64,000 nucleotides of DNA, from positions 1 through 64,000 of the IMG/VR virus record IMGVR_UViG_3300047470_000115; one strand, given 5' to 3'. Position 1 is the stretch's first letter. Every line of letters begins with the position of its first letter. The DNA comes from a virus. Shown in pieces: positions 43,995-52,119 of the stretch. The notes under the pieces are model-generated. The model did no database searches. It worked only from the letters and a program-made list of their open reading frames with translations, and had not been told where the DNA came from. Both the position numbers and the translations under genes were made by a program.

Positions 43995-44646
43995 CGATGC
44001 CCCCCTTGCTGAAGAAGAATTCCTGTGCCCACTGGTAGTAGTGGATCGCGTCCTTGATGTCATCCAGGACGCGGTGATTGCCTCGCTTTTCGGGCTCGTT
44101 CTTTGCGAGGTCGGGTCGAAGCAGAGCCACGGCCTTGCGGATAGTGCTGACGTCAAAGTTCCTGTAGTGGAACCCCTCCTCCACCGACGGCCAGAAATGA
44201 GCGAGCCATCGCCTGTCGAAGTGCGGAGTGGCGCCCGCCATGGTGAGTCCATGGGTGCCGTACTCGACACCCATCTCCGCCAGGGCCTCCTGGGTGAGGT
44301 ACATCGCCGACATCATCGGATAAGTCCGAATGGCCATCATCCAGGCTTCGGCCGGTGCTCGCTTGTGGCCCTCCTCGAAGTCTTCAACCTCTCCGATTTG
44401 CACATCACGCAGCTCGTCCATCAAGCCAGACTTTGTGTGCATGTCCGTACACACCTCGTCCATCTTGCTGAAAGTGTAATCCAAGAAGTTAGTCGGATAC
44501 CGCGGAACTACCGAGTACTCACCGAGGATCGTGCCGAACTTGTCGGTAAGGACGAAGCCAGCCTCGAAGATCGCCGACCACGGTTCGAGGTGCTCCAGGC
44601 CCGGAGTCTCCAGATCGGTCCAGAGAAGTGCAGCGTCCTTGTTCAT
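43972..44646 (-). CDS. Oligoribonuclease-like DEDDh exonuclease
   Basis: 224 residues. Complete DEDDh set: D11 and E13 (WTDLETPGLEH), D144 (TPHFDRRWL), H191 and D195/D196 (NHRVLDDI). SGLMDEL at 73-79 and YRNFDVSTI at 161-169 are typical of Orn, which degrades 2-5-nt RNAs to mononucleotides. In a phage it could recycle nucleotides or remove primer-length RNA or nucleotide signals. Slightly longer than bacterial Orn (about 180) because of an insert around residues 85-105. Confidence 0.85.
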   Translation of the reverse strand: MNKDAALLWTDLETPGLEHLEPWSAIFEAGFVLTDKFGTILGEYSVVPRYPTNFLDYTFSKMDEVCTDMHTKSGLMDELRDVQIGEVEDFEEGHKRAPAEAWMMAIRTYPMMSAMYLTQEALAEMGVEYGTHGLTMAGATPHFDRRWLAHFWPSVEEGFHYRNFDVSTIRKAVALLRPDLAKNEPEKRGNHRVLDDIKDAIHYYQWAQEFFFSKGGIDAWASTS

Positions 44647-44843
44647 GTCTTTCTCCGTCCATACCGTCGGTTGACGTATTCAACCAGGCTGTCAGTGTCG
44701 ATGTCGCGATAACCCATCTCCCCGACGTATTTGAGGTCACCTGAATGCGCCAGGGTCTTGATAGTCGCAACACTCAAACCGAGCATATCGGCCGTCTCGT
44801 TCACCGTCAGCTTATCCGGCAATTCATCACGGGAGACCATCAT
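44643..44843 (-). CDS. Small helix-turn-helix (excisionase-like) protein
   Basis: 66 residues: LTVNETADMLGLSVATIKTL is the MerR/excisionase-type helix-turn-helix, followed by a beta wing and RRYGRRKT basic end. ATGA overlap with the helicase stop. Likely a transcription regulator or recombination directionality factor; the tyrosine recombinase at 50781 could be its partner, though it is 6 kb away. Confidence 0.78.
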   Translation of the reverse strand: MMVSRDELPDKLTVNETADMLGLSVATIKTLAHSGDLKYVGEMGYRDIDTDSLVEYVNRRYGRRKT

Positions 44844-46519
44844 GACGCCTTGGCTAGCAGCTTGCGGGCGTCATCGCGAACACTGTTCATGACGTCCTTG
44901 ATGAGGTCTCGCTCGTCCACGATGGTGTCGAACAGGTCCCGTTTGGCCTTGCAGATGTCTTCGACTCGAACCTCAACCGAGAATCGAGTGATGATCTCGT
45001 AGACCGTAACAGGATGCACAGTCTGCTGGCCGATCCTGTTCGCCCTGTCGATAGCCTGATCGTTGAGCTTCGGAACCAACAACTTATCCAAGAAGATCAC
45101 ATCTCGGGCCGCCGTCATGTTCAGGCCCTCGGCCGTAACCTGCAGACCACAGACGATTACACCTGGTCCATCATGGTTGCTCCACTCGCGGATCACGCTT
45201 GTACGATCACGACCAGGCACGTCACCGTGAAGCTGCCAGGCCGCCATGTTGCGACCTTCGCGCAGGCGCTTGACCATCAGGTCGTTGATAGCTCGGAACG
45301 TCGTGAAGACGATGACCTTACGTCCGCCCTTGGTTGCCCCCTCGTCATCTTTGATGATGTCGTCGATTAGATCGATAGCACGATCTAGTTTCGCACTGTG
45401 ATCCTCGCCGGTGAAGTCGAACGTCGACCCACAGATCTGACGCAGGCGAGTGAACTTCGCCCGGTCGTCAGTGATGTCCTTGTCCTCCTTGCCGGGGCGC
45501 TCGATGACCATGTCCTCGATGGCTTTCAAGTACAGCGCGCGCTGCTTGTCGTTCATGTCGACCCATACCTGCTGCTTCACAACAGGCGGCAGTTCAAGGT
45601 CAGGAATCTCACTCTTGAGTCGGCGAATCATCCTGCCGTACACGCGCACCCTGAAGTCCGGATCGTCCTTGACTTGTTGCTGCAGCTCGGGACTCGCTGC
45701 AACCTGAGCCTGCAAGTCAGTATTACCGTAGAGAAGCTGGCGCAACTCAGATACACGCTTTGCGCCAGTGACAACCTTCTCGTTCTTCGTGAGGGCGGGC
45801 CTGTAATCCGGGTCGCCCTCTTTTCCGTGGGCAGGTCGCACAGTAAAGGTGCGAGTCTCGAACTGGGCATACCTGTTCATGAACGAGTCGACCGGCCTGT
45901 CGATCGCCCCAACCATGGTGAGCGGCGCCCACAGGCTGCCTACGTCGTTCATGTACAGTGTGCCAGTCAACGCAAAGACTCGCGTCACCGATTTGGCGAA
46001 TGCGACTGACGCCTGCGTACGGTTAGACTCGGGATTCTGTGTCTTGTGGGCCTCATCAAAGACGCCGAGGTGAAAGTTGAGCTTGGATAGTAGGGTGCCA
46101 TGCTTGATGAGCATCTCATAGCTGCAGATCAGTGCGGAGGGCCCGTCGCCGTCGTAACTGGCAAACTCGGCAATCTGGAGCTTACGGGCCCTCGCGTCCA
46201 GGCGAGTCTTGCGACCCTCCGCTTGTCCAAGTACCGTGACGGGAAAGGTGCAGAACGAAGCAATCTCCTCGGCCCAGTTGGGGACGACCGAGTTGGGCGC
46301 CACGACGACGAGACGCTTAGTCCCCGCCATGCCTGCCTTGACATCTACACCAAAGGCTACAAGGGTCTGCAGCGTCTTGCCGAGGCCCATATCGTCACCC
46401 TGGATGAGGTGTCGACGATGCCTCATCCACTCGACGCCGCGCATCTGATGTTTGTAAAACTCAATTCCATCTTTGAGGTAAAATGCGGTCAGATTCACCC
46501 GAGTCACCCTACTTATCAC
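44840..46519 (-). CDS. SNF2-family DNA helicase/translocase
   Basis: 559 residues from a GTG with GGAGAGG upstream. Motif I GDDMGLGKT at 41-49, motif II DEAH at 155-158, motif III LTGT near 183, and C-terminal motifs V-VI (GLNMTAA, QAIDRANRIGQ near 490-500) define an SNF2 ATPase. It moves along double-stranded DNA to displace proteins or remodel replication or recombination complexes. Short for the family: just the two RecA-like lobes with a spacer. Confidence 0.9.
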   Translation of the reverse strand: MISRVTRVNLTAFYLKDGIEFYKHQMRGVEWMRHRRHLIQGDDMGLGKTLQTLVAFGVDVKAGMAGTKRLVVVAPNSVVPNWAEEIASFCTFPVTVLGQAEGRKTRLDARARKLQIAEFASYDGDGPSALICSYEMLIKHGTLLSKLNFHLGVFDEAHKTQNPESNRTQASVAFAKSVTRVFALTGTLYMNDVGSLWAPLTMVGAIDRPVDSFMNRYAQFETRTFTVRPAHGKEGDPDYRPALTKNEKVVTGAKRVSELRQLLYGNTDLQAQVAASPELQQQVKDDPDFRVRVYGRMIRRLKSEIPDLELPPVVKQQVWVDMNDKQRALYLKAIEDMVIERPGKEDKDITDDRAKFTRLRQICGSTFDFTGEDHSAKLDRAIDLIDDIIKDDEGATKGGRKVIVFTTFRAINDLMVKRLREGRNMAAWQLHGDVPGRDRTSVIREWSNHDGPGVIVCGLQVTAEGLNMTAARDVIFLDKLLVPKLNDQAIDRANRIGQQTVHPVTVYEIITRFSVEVRVEDICKAKRDLFDTIVDERDLIKDVMNSVRDDARKLLAKAS

Positions 46520-46613
46520 TATCCCTCTCCGGATCGCAGCGTATCGGCGTCGCTACAATCCGAAGAGGGAATCCATTCCCACCACACAGCCCCGCGATGA
46601 GGTACAGACTCGC

Positions 46614-47117
46614 CTAGAGTTCAAGCAACTCCTGGGTCGTATCCTTCTTCGCGAGTTGGGCCTCGATACATTTCTTGTGTGCGTACGCTCCCGTGTACGT
46701 CCGCATGCGTGTGTTCTGCGACTTCGGACCCGACACCCACAGGGTCGCCTGCTTGCAGGCGTTCTCGACGTCGGCGAGGTCGACCACCTCCAGGCAGTAG
46801 TCGCAGACAGGCTCCTGACCCTCCATGGCCTTGACGACCACCAGAAGCATCTCGGTCAGTGACCGAGTGAACAGGTACTCGACACCTGGCGGGACCTCGA
46901 CTCCCGTGACGTCCTGACCCGTCGCCGAGAAGCTCTGTGATCCCCTGGATGCGAGAAGTTCGATCAGGGCTACCCTCTGGCGGTCATTCAGTTCGGTAGC
47001 CCGCTGCGCGAATTCATCACGGGCCAGGTCGGCGTCAACGACGCTCTTGTGGCCCACAAGCTCTCCGACTCCGAAGAGTGCCTCGGAGAGCCAGTCTTCC
47101 CCCTTGCGCTCACCCAT
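46614..47117 (-). CDS. Unknown protein with zinc-binding C-terminus
   Basis: 167 residues. Helical N-terminus (about 1-60, with Glu/Arg-rich helices) and CDYC near 104-107 followed by C123 and a HKKC at about 155-158, a possible treble-clef/zinc site. AGGGG before ATG. Role unknown; it lies upstream of SNF2. Confidence 0.68.
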   Translation of the reverse strand: MGERKGEDWLSEALFGVGELVGHKSVVDADLARDEFAQRATELNDRQRVALIELLASRGSQSFSATGQDVTGVEVPPGVEYLFTRSLTEMLLVVVKAMEGQEPVCDYCLEVVDLADVENACKQATLWVSGPKSQNTRMRTYTGAYAHKKCIEAQLAKKDTTQELLEL

Positions 47118-47136
47118 CTTTGCCCCTAGCTCCTAC

Positions 47137-47679
47137 TCAGATCTTTTTTGCTGCGGTGGCTGGTGTGCATCCCGGGCAGGCAGGTTCCCCCGAAGCGACC
47201 ATACGTGCAGCAAGAGTGTCGTACACCGAACCGCAGTCTCGGCATGTGACAGATCCAGATGCGAAATCGCCTGAAGTAAGCGCTTCGGGAGTGACATTAA
47301 ATCTGTCGCAGGCTGCCCGGTATCCTCGTTTTGAGGACATCACCTCGTCGTAGCACTGGTTCGTCTCGTGCGACTTCATACAACGAGGACAAAGCCCGAA
47401 CTTAAATCGCAGAAGAGACTCGGCATAGCCAAGGTGGTAGAGGGCGTTCGGGTCTACGTTCTCGCCTGCACCCGCTATTCCGAGCATCATCACGCGGATG
47501 TAGTGAAGCTGTTCTGCGTCCAGCGAGCCCCAGAACTGCGCAGTCCTGACCTCGTGGTCAAGGTGCTCCAGTTTGGGCACTTCTGTTTGATCCGACTCCG
47601 AGGTGTCACCGAGCATCTTCATAATGCGATCGATGTCATCTTCGGCGCCCTCTCCAGTCCAGCTAAAGTAGCCATCCAT
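47137..47679 (-). CDS. Unknown protein with two zinc ribbons
   Basis: 180 residues. CPRC at about 97-100 with C109, then CRDC at about 147-150 and CPGC at about 169-172, giving one or two zinc sites in the C-terminal half. N-terminal half is helical and acidic. The ribosome site AGGAGGTGA is unusually complete but lies in a 7-bp inverted repeat (47688-47704). Confidence 0.7.
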   Translation of the reverse strand: MDGYFSWTGEGAEDDIDRIMKMLGDTSESDQTEVPKLEHLDHEVRTAQFWGSLDAEQLHYIRVMMLGIAGAGENVDPNALYHLGYAESLLRFKFGLCPRCMKSHETNQCYDEVMSSKRGYRAACDRFNVTPEALTSGDFASGSVTCRDCGSVYDTLAARMVASGEPACPGCTPATAAKKI

Positions 47680-47687
47680 TCTTACGA

Positions 47688-47704
47688 TTCACCTCCTAGG
47701 TGAA
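47688..47704 (-). promoter_or_regulatory. Ribosome site inside a short inverted repeat
   Basis: Minus strand TTCACCT-AGG-AGGTGAA: perfect 7-bp arms with a 3-nt centre, the 3' arm holding the ribosome site of the gene at 47137-47679. It may be a translational operator or a dyad for a DNA-binding protein. Confidence 0.45.
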
Positions 47705-47761
47705 ATAGAAAAAGCGAGACTACGCCCAACCAGTCGCGAGGACCGGTTGGGCGTAGTCTCG
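47705..47761 (-). terminator. Intrinsic terminator with U-run
   Basis: Perfect 17-bp arms (47745-47761 and 47715-47731), 13-nt loop, then CTTTTTCTATTT on the minus strand. It ends the transcript of the gene at 47772-49217. Confidence 0.87.
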
Positions 47762-47771
47762 TATGAAGTTG

Positions 47772-49217
47772 TTACGTCCAGGGCAGGGCGCCTTCGGTTT
47801 CATCCGCAGGCTCTTCGTACTGATCCACGCCAGGCTCTGCGAAGCCCTGGGGCGGACCGGGTACTTCTGCTGCCCAGACGGGCATGCTACTGCTTACCGC
47901 ACCCCCCGCACCGTCGGGCACGACTTCAGCGACCTGTACGGCTTGCGGCATGCCCATTGGAGCGAAGGGAATGCCGCTTGACGCGCGGGCCGGTGAAGGT
48001 GCACTCTGTGCGGGGGGCGGAGGTGCAGCTGCCGTTGCGACCGGGGTTCCGGAGGGCTGTCCGGTCTGGACCGGCGCGGCGGCGGGCTGCGGTTGCGGAG
48101 CAGGCTGTACCTGCTGTGCTGGAGCAGGCGTCTGTTGTGCCATGTACTGCGGTTGCGGTTGCTGCTGCTCTTGCTGCGGCTGCGGTTGCGTGGGTGCAGT
48201 ATTCGGAACCACACTCCCCTGAATGGTCTGATGACCACCCATGAGGCGGGCCAACGGGTCGGGGGCTCCCGACGAGACGAGCTCCTTCACCCGACTGGGC
48301 GGCGGCGCACTTCGGCGACCTCCACCCATCGAGGACGGGTCTACGCCGTCCTTCAGTTCGTCGACACTCATGACGAAGTTCGGGTCCTCCGAGCGCGGCG
48401 GCTGGAGGCCGTTGACCGCGTGCTCCTTGTCTTCGGCTTCGATGATGATGTTCTTGGTGAAGTCACGCATCTGCGAGAATTGACCCGACAGTGCAGCCCA
48501 GTGGTCTGCAGGAATCGTTCCGGTCACCTCGACACGCGGGGTGCAGAACTGCACTTCCCCGCTGGTGTGCATATCGAGCGCAAGGTTGACCATGAACTGG
48601 TACGGCGACGCGTTCTTGCCGCTGCTGAACACCTTCCTGAAGAACTTCTTCATCGGCTTGATGCCCGCGCCCTTGATAGACAGGAACGCGGTGACCGGCT
48701 GCTCTGCACCAGGGGGCTGGTACATCACATACACGTTCATGATCAGGCCGCACGCCGGACGGCTGCCGTCGCTGCCCCAGATCTGGAAACTGCACTTCGT
48801 GCAGTCCAGAATCACCCGGTTGTAAACCGGGTTTACCTGGGCCTTTGTCGGCTCGAAGACGCTCGTGTTCCAGGGGAACAGGACCGGCTTCTCGACGTCC
48901 GTGTTGGGCTGGCCGTGCTCGTTGTCGTTCGACCTGCACTGAGGCATTTCGTCCGACTTGAAGCCCTGGCCTGGCTTGGTGGGCTTCCACATGACGCGCG
49001 AGTAGCTGAAGCCGAGGATCACGACGTTCGCGAGAATGTCGTACTCGGTGTCGCTGACGGACTCGACGAATCGGCCGTCCTTGTGGTTGATCCTGAGTCG
49101 GGGATAACCTCCCTCCTCAAGTTCATCCATGCCGGTTTCGAGGTCTTCCGGCACACCACCCGCGTGCTGCTTTACGAGTTCAGACCCAACCATCGAGTCT
49201 TCGACGGGTACGCTCAA
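47772..49217 (-). CDS. Possible ssDNA-binding protein with P/Q-rich tail
   Basis: 481 residues from a TTG with AGGAAA upstream. The folded N-terminal ~280 residues contain Cys pairs (ILDCTKC near 128-134 and C144) and beta-strands compatible with a zinc-bearing OB fold. Then 150 residues of Pro/Gln/Ala low complexity end in an acidic tail closing with GALPWT. The folded domain, disordered linker and short acidic tip recall single-stranded-DNA-binding proteins. It has its own strong terminator. This call is by architecture only; a virion or accessory role is not excluded. Confidence 0.5.
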   Translation of the reverse strand: MSVPVEDSMVGSELVKQHAGGVPEDLETGMDELEEGGYPRLRINHKDGRFVESVSDTEYDILANVVILGFSYSRVMWKPTKPGQGFKSDEMPQCRSNDNEHGQPNTDVEKPVLFPWNTSVFEPTKAQVNPVYNRVILDCTKCSFQIWGSDGSRPACGLIMNVYVMYQPPGAEQPVTAFLSIKGAGIKPMKKFFRKVFSSGKNASPYQFMVNLALDMHTSGEVQFCTPRVEVTGTIPADHWAALSGQFSQMRDFTKNIIIEAEDKEHAVNGLQPPRSEDPNFVMSVDELKDGVDPSSMGGGRRSAPPPSRVKELVSSGAPDPLARLMGGHQTIQGSVVPNTAPTQPQPQQEQQQPQPQYMAQQTPAPAQQVQPAPQPQPAAAPVQTGQPSGTPVATAAAPPPPAQSAPSPARASSGIPFAPMGMPQAVQVAEVVPDGAGGAVSSSMPVWAAEVPGPPQGFAEPGVDQYEEPADETEGALPWT

Positions 49218-49349
49218 GGTTTCCTGCCTTGTTTGATCCGATATGGACTGGTGTTTTGTCTCAGCGTAAACCGCTCGAAGCGGCGTGTACCCCGAAGAGT
49301 ACGACGTCGCCCACCACTTGACGACCCCAAGGCGCTACCCTCGCAGTCG
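49218..49349. other. Intergenic leader of the 47772 gene
   Basis: 132 bp without a gene. It contains a 5-bp dyad CCGCT/AGCGG (about 49270-49282). A CATATC box occurs near 49236, but no -35 box is correctly spaced. I see no convincing promoter. Confidence 0.4.
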
Positions 49350-49643
49350 CTAGTGATAAGCGACGATCCCAACCCGGAAGCACCAATCGACAAGGTCTGC
49401 TTCAGACACTCGCCATTCGGGCTGCCGATCCTTTGGGGCTATATTTACCGCCTTAAGGCGGTCGCCGTTCGCAAGGTAACTACCCTCGCTCCTGCCCCAA
49501 AAGTATATGTAGTTATTCTCCAGCTCGGGCTGCGTCAACGCCAGCAGTCCGGCGACTTGGTCCATGGTGTACAGAAAGGGTCGCACCGGAAGGCCGACCT
49601 TTTGCGCTTTGGCCAACCTACTCGATGTGCGACCCTGACTCAC
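49350..49643 (-). CDS. Helix-turn-helix DNA-binding protein
   Basis: 97 residues. FLYTMDQVAGLLALTQPEL begins a MerR/excisionase-like helix-turn-helix, and WRVSEADLVDWCFRVGI closes it, as in many small actinophage DNA-binding proteins. The gene has a near-consensus promoter overlapped by two copies of a 9-bp direct repeat, which suggests that it, or a co-regulator, represses its own transcription. Confidence 0.78.
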   Translation of the reverse strand: MSQGRTSSRLAKAQKVGLPVRPFLYTMDQVAGLLALTQPELENNYIYFWGRSEGSYLANGDRLKAVNIAPKDRQPEWRVSEADLVDWCFRVGIVAYH

Positions 49644-49687
49644 GAGACCCCCAGGTCGATCTGGACGCCCCCGCTATGAGTAGTGCT

Positions 49688-49716
49688 ACCATAGCAAACG
49701 GGCTCGTCTTTGTCAA
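49688..49716 (-). promoter_or_regulatory. Near-consensus sigma70 promoter for the HTH gene
   Basis: Minus strand TTGACA (49716-49711), 17-bp spacer, TATGGT (49693-49688); start at about 49681, 38 nt before the ATG. The best promoter match in the window. Confidence 0.82.
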
Positions 49717-49722
49717 ACGGGC
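49695..49722 (-). repeat. Direct repeat overlapping the HTH promoter
   Basis: GCCCGTTTG occurs twice, at 49714-49722 and 49695-49703 (19 bp apart, nearly two helical turns). One overlaps the -35 box and the other lies in the spacer just upstream of the -10 box: an operator-like arrangement. Confidence 0.65.
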
Positions 49723-49730
49723 AAACTCTC

Positions 49731-50780
49731 CTAGCGCCGATGGAACCCGTGGAGCTCTTTGGTGGCAGCTCCGCGTGCACTACGCCCCTGATTCGAGATC
49801 AGGGCTGCAATGCCCTGCTCGATACCTTCAGGCGTGTATCCACCGAACCGGTGAGGTCCCGTTTGATGCACTGCGAATCCTACCTCAGACCATCGCTTGA
49901 GGACATTCGTAATCGCGCCGGTCGATGGCGGGTTATCAACGTTGATCGCTCTTGCGATCTCGGTGACGGTGAGCTCTGTCACCTCGACCATGAGACCGAT
50001 GGTGTACTTGTCGCACACCTCCTTGACCTCACGCTCCAGCTGGCCAGCCTTGCGAAGGTTCTTGGACTCAACCTCGGGAGCCACACCCTCGCGGAGCGAC
50101 AGGCCCATGTGCTTGAGGCCGGTCGCGAGCGCCTGCTCCTCACTGACACTGTTGGACGCGCGCCGACCAGACTCCACGTAGTCCGGATTCGGCGGCAGAA
50201 TGCCCACCTTGATGGCCCGACGCACACGCATCTGATCCTTGGTCAGCTCGCCCTTCTCGGCGAGCTCCTCCTCGCGCTGGTTGGCAGTCACCGTGGGCGC
50301 AACCTCGGATGCAGCCTGCGCTCGATTGAGGCCGTAGCTCGGGTCATCCCAGGGTCGCACGAAGTGCTCGACGGGAACGATGCCCTCGTCGTCCTCTCTC
50401 CACCACTTGCCGGTGAACCAGATGCGCTCGCCCGGTTCCCACGCGATGGACGTAAAGAACTCCGGCTGGCGGGCGACCCTCTCCACCACATCGGGGGTAG
50501 TATCGCACATCTCCGCGAGCAGGTCCACCTCCAGGCCGGTGACCGACCCCTTAATGATGCGGAGGATCGCCTTTCGTTCGAGCTTCATCACGCGAGTGAT
50601 CACATCGTGGCAGCCACAGGCGCATGAGTGATGGGTATGAGTGCCGTGCAGGTGCGTGGTCCAATCCCCACGACAGAACTGCATCGGCTCGCCTCGGTAG
50701 TTCCGATTCTGCTCGGCCTCGTGATTGCCGTTCTGGCAAAAACCCGTCACGTACCCAGACGGCAAATTCTTAGTAGCCAC
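49731..50780 (-). CDS. Zinc-finger/winged-helix regulator-like protein
   Basis: 349 residues from a GTG. N-terminus is Cys/His-rich (C15, H20, C36, HTHHSCACGCH near 48-58), a probable metal site. Residues 66-110 form a helical module shared with the protein at 53043-53729 (LLAE...VxRxAxQPxFF). The C-terminal 100 residues (VTELTVTEIARAINVDNPPSTGAITNVL) contain a winged helix. Likely DNA-binding, perhaps a middle or late regulator, but no family is recognised. Confidence 0.7.
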   Translation of the reverse strand: MATKNLPSGYVTGFCQNGNHEAEQNRNYRGEPMQFCRGDWTTHLHGTHTHHSCACGCHDVITRVMKLERKAILRIIKGSVTGLEVDLLAEMCDTTPDVVERVARQPEFFTSIAWEPGERIWFTGKWWREDDEGIVPVEHFVRPWDDPSYGLNRAQAASEVAPTVTANQREEELAEKGELTKDQMRVRRAIKVGILPPNPDYVESGRRASNSVSEEQALATGLKHMGLSLREGVAPEVESKNLRKAGQLEREVKEVCDKYTIGLMVEVTELTVTEIARAINVDNPPSTGAITNVLKRWSEVGFAVHQTGPHRFGGYTPEGIEQGIAALISNQGRSARGAATKELHGFHRR

Positions 50781-51731
50781 TCACGCACTCCTCTGATCCT
50801 CGTCGTGCCCTTCGAGTGCGGCTCGAAGTTCGCTCTGCTTGATATCGACATAAACAGCGGCACTGCGTATGTCTCTCTGTCGCAGTACCCGTTGAACCAG
50901 TAGTAGACTCTTGCTCTTGTCGTACACCCTCGTGCCAACCGTATGCCGTCCCGAGTGTGAACCCTCCGACCCGTCGGTCTTGGTCGGCCGCCCTAACGCC
51001 AGTTCAAGAAGCTCGCTCCACCACAGTCGAGCGGTGCGATCGGCTGCACTGATAATCGAAGATCGACCCTCATTCTCGGCAGTCATCGCAGCCATGAACA
51101 GGGGTCGGCGAGCCTTCTTCGGGATCGGGTAGCGCTTGACCTGGCCACCCTTGCCGATCATAATCAGTTCCCAGTTCACGAAGTCGAGCTGCTCGGGTGC
51201 GATCGACCTCGCCTCACTGATGCGGAAGGCCATGTAGCCCGTGAAGGCTACGAGTGCCTCCTTCTCGTTGTGGCCGTCAGCCTTCTCCATCATCTTGTCT
51301 ATGGTGGCATCGCCACCCTCGACCGGGTGAGGCTTCCCGTCCGGTGACGAAGGCTGCTTGTAATCCTTGAGGGGCTCCACCATCCCCAGCGAGGCCATGA
51401 ATCGCCGGAACCCAGCCAGGTGACGAAGGCAGGACTTTACGCGCTCCGGATCGGCAGCCTCCTCGTTGAGGAACTCGGCGGCGATGAACTCCGCCTCCTC
51501 CTGGGAGACCTGTATCGAAAGCCGCTCACGCTCGACCTCGATCCACTTGAGGTCAAGTCGCTCCAGCTTCACCTGCATCAGGAGGAGCGTCAGCACCTTG
51601 GCGTCCGACTGATACGCCCTTCGGGTGTTGGGCTTTCTTCCTTGCGAAATCAGTTGACGTCGGAGACGCTCGAGTGAGTCGGTAGAGACCGTAAAATCCT
51701 TCATCTTCTGCCTGCCTAGCCCTTTCATCAC
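50781..51731 (-). CDS. Tyrosine recombinase/integrase-like protein
   Basis: 316 residues (GTG at 51731, ATG at 51728). SAM-like core-binding domain near 12-60 (STDSLERLRRQLISQG, NTRRAYQSD), then the catalytic domain: R170 (YMAFRISEA), K near 200, HSGRH with H259 and R262, and the nucleophile Y294 (AAVYVDI). The second conserved His/Trp before the Tyr is replaced (LRQ in place of LGH), so activity is not certain. Its 5' 179 bp overlap the gene at 51553-52119 in another frame. No repressor or attachment site is seen, so lysogeny is not shown; resolution of genome multimers is an alternative. Confidence 0.82.
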   Translation of the reverse strand: MMKGLGRQKMKDFTVSTDSLERLRRQLISQGRKPNTRRAYQSDAKVLTLLLMQVKLERLDLKWIEVERERLSIQVSQEEAEFIAAEFLNEEAADPERVKSCLRHLAGFRRFMASLGMVEPLKDYKQPSSPDGKPHPVEGGDATIDKMMEKADGHNEKEALVAFTGYMAFRISEARSIAPEQLDFVNWELIMIGKGGQVKRYPIPKKARRPLFMAAMTAENEGRSSIISAADRTARLWWSELLELALGRPTKTDGSEGSHSGRHTVGTRVYDKSKSLLLVQRVLRQRDIRSAAVYVDIKQSELRAALEGHDEDQRSA

Positions 51732-52119
51732 GGCGCTTCACCTCGGGCAAGGCTGCTTCGACTGCTCGATTTACGGCGTCCTGAAGGGCTAGCAACTCTT
51801 CCTCAGTGCATCGGGACAGATTCGTTCGCATCGTGCGACCATCTGGCTGCGACGTCCAGCCGAACCACACGGCAGTCCCGGATTCGAGATTGCCATACTC
51901 GGCGTAGAGTTGTGCACCTTCAGCGCCTTCCTCGACCAGCCGAGCAGCTTCTTCCTCGAATCCCTCCCTTCCGGGGTCCTTGGCTTTGTCTACGACAATC
52001 ACGCCAGGGTAGAAATCGAGTTGGAACTGTCGACCCAGTGGAACTGCACTGAAGCCACCTAGGGGGCGCCTGCCCCCACCGTCTTTTTGATTACGCCTGC
52101 CAGGCTGATAGAGAGTCAC
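51553..52119 (-). CDS. Unknown protein overlapping the recombinase gene
   Basis: 188 residues from a GTG overlapping the preceding stop (GTGA). Residues 25-135 look like a genuine alpha/beta protein (FQLDFYPGVIVVDKAKDPG, EEEAARLVEEGAEGAQLYAEYG). The last 60 residues (RARQAEDEGF... to the end) overlap the recombinase N-terminus and have the composition of an out-of-frame extension. The original stop may have been lost, or the frame may be wrong near 51731. Confidence 0.6.
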   Translation of the reverse strand: MTLYQPGRRNQKDGGGRRPLGGFSAVPLGRQFQLDFYPGVIVVDKAKDPGREGFEEEAARLVEEGAEGAQLYAEYGNLESGTAVWFGWTSQPDGRTMRTNLSRCTEEELLALQDAVNRAVEAALPEVKRRDERARQAEDEGFYGLYRLTRASPTSTDFARKKAQHPKGVSVGRQGADAPPDAGEAGAT

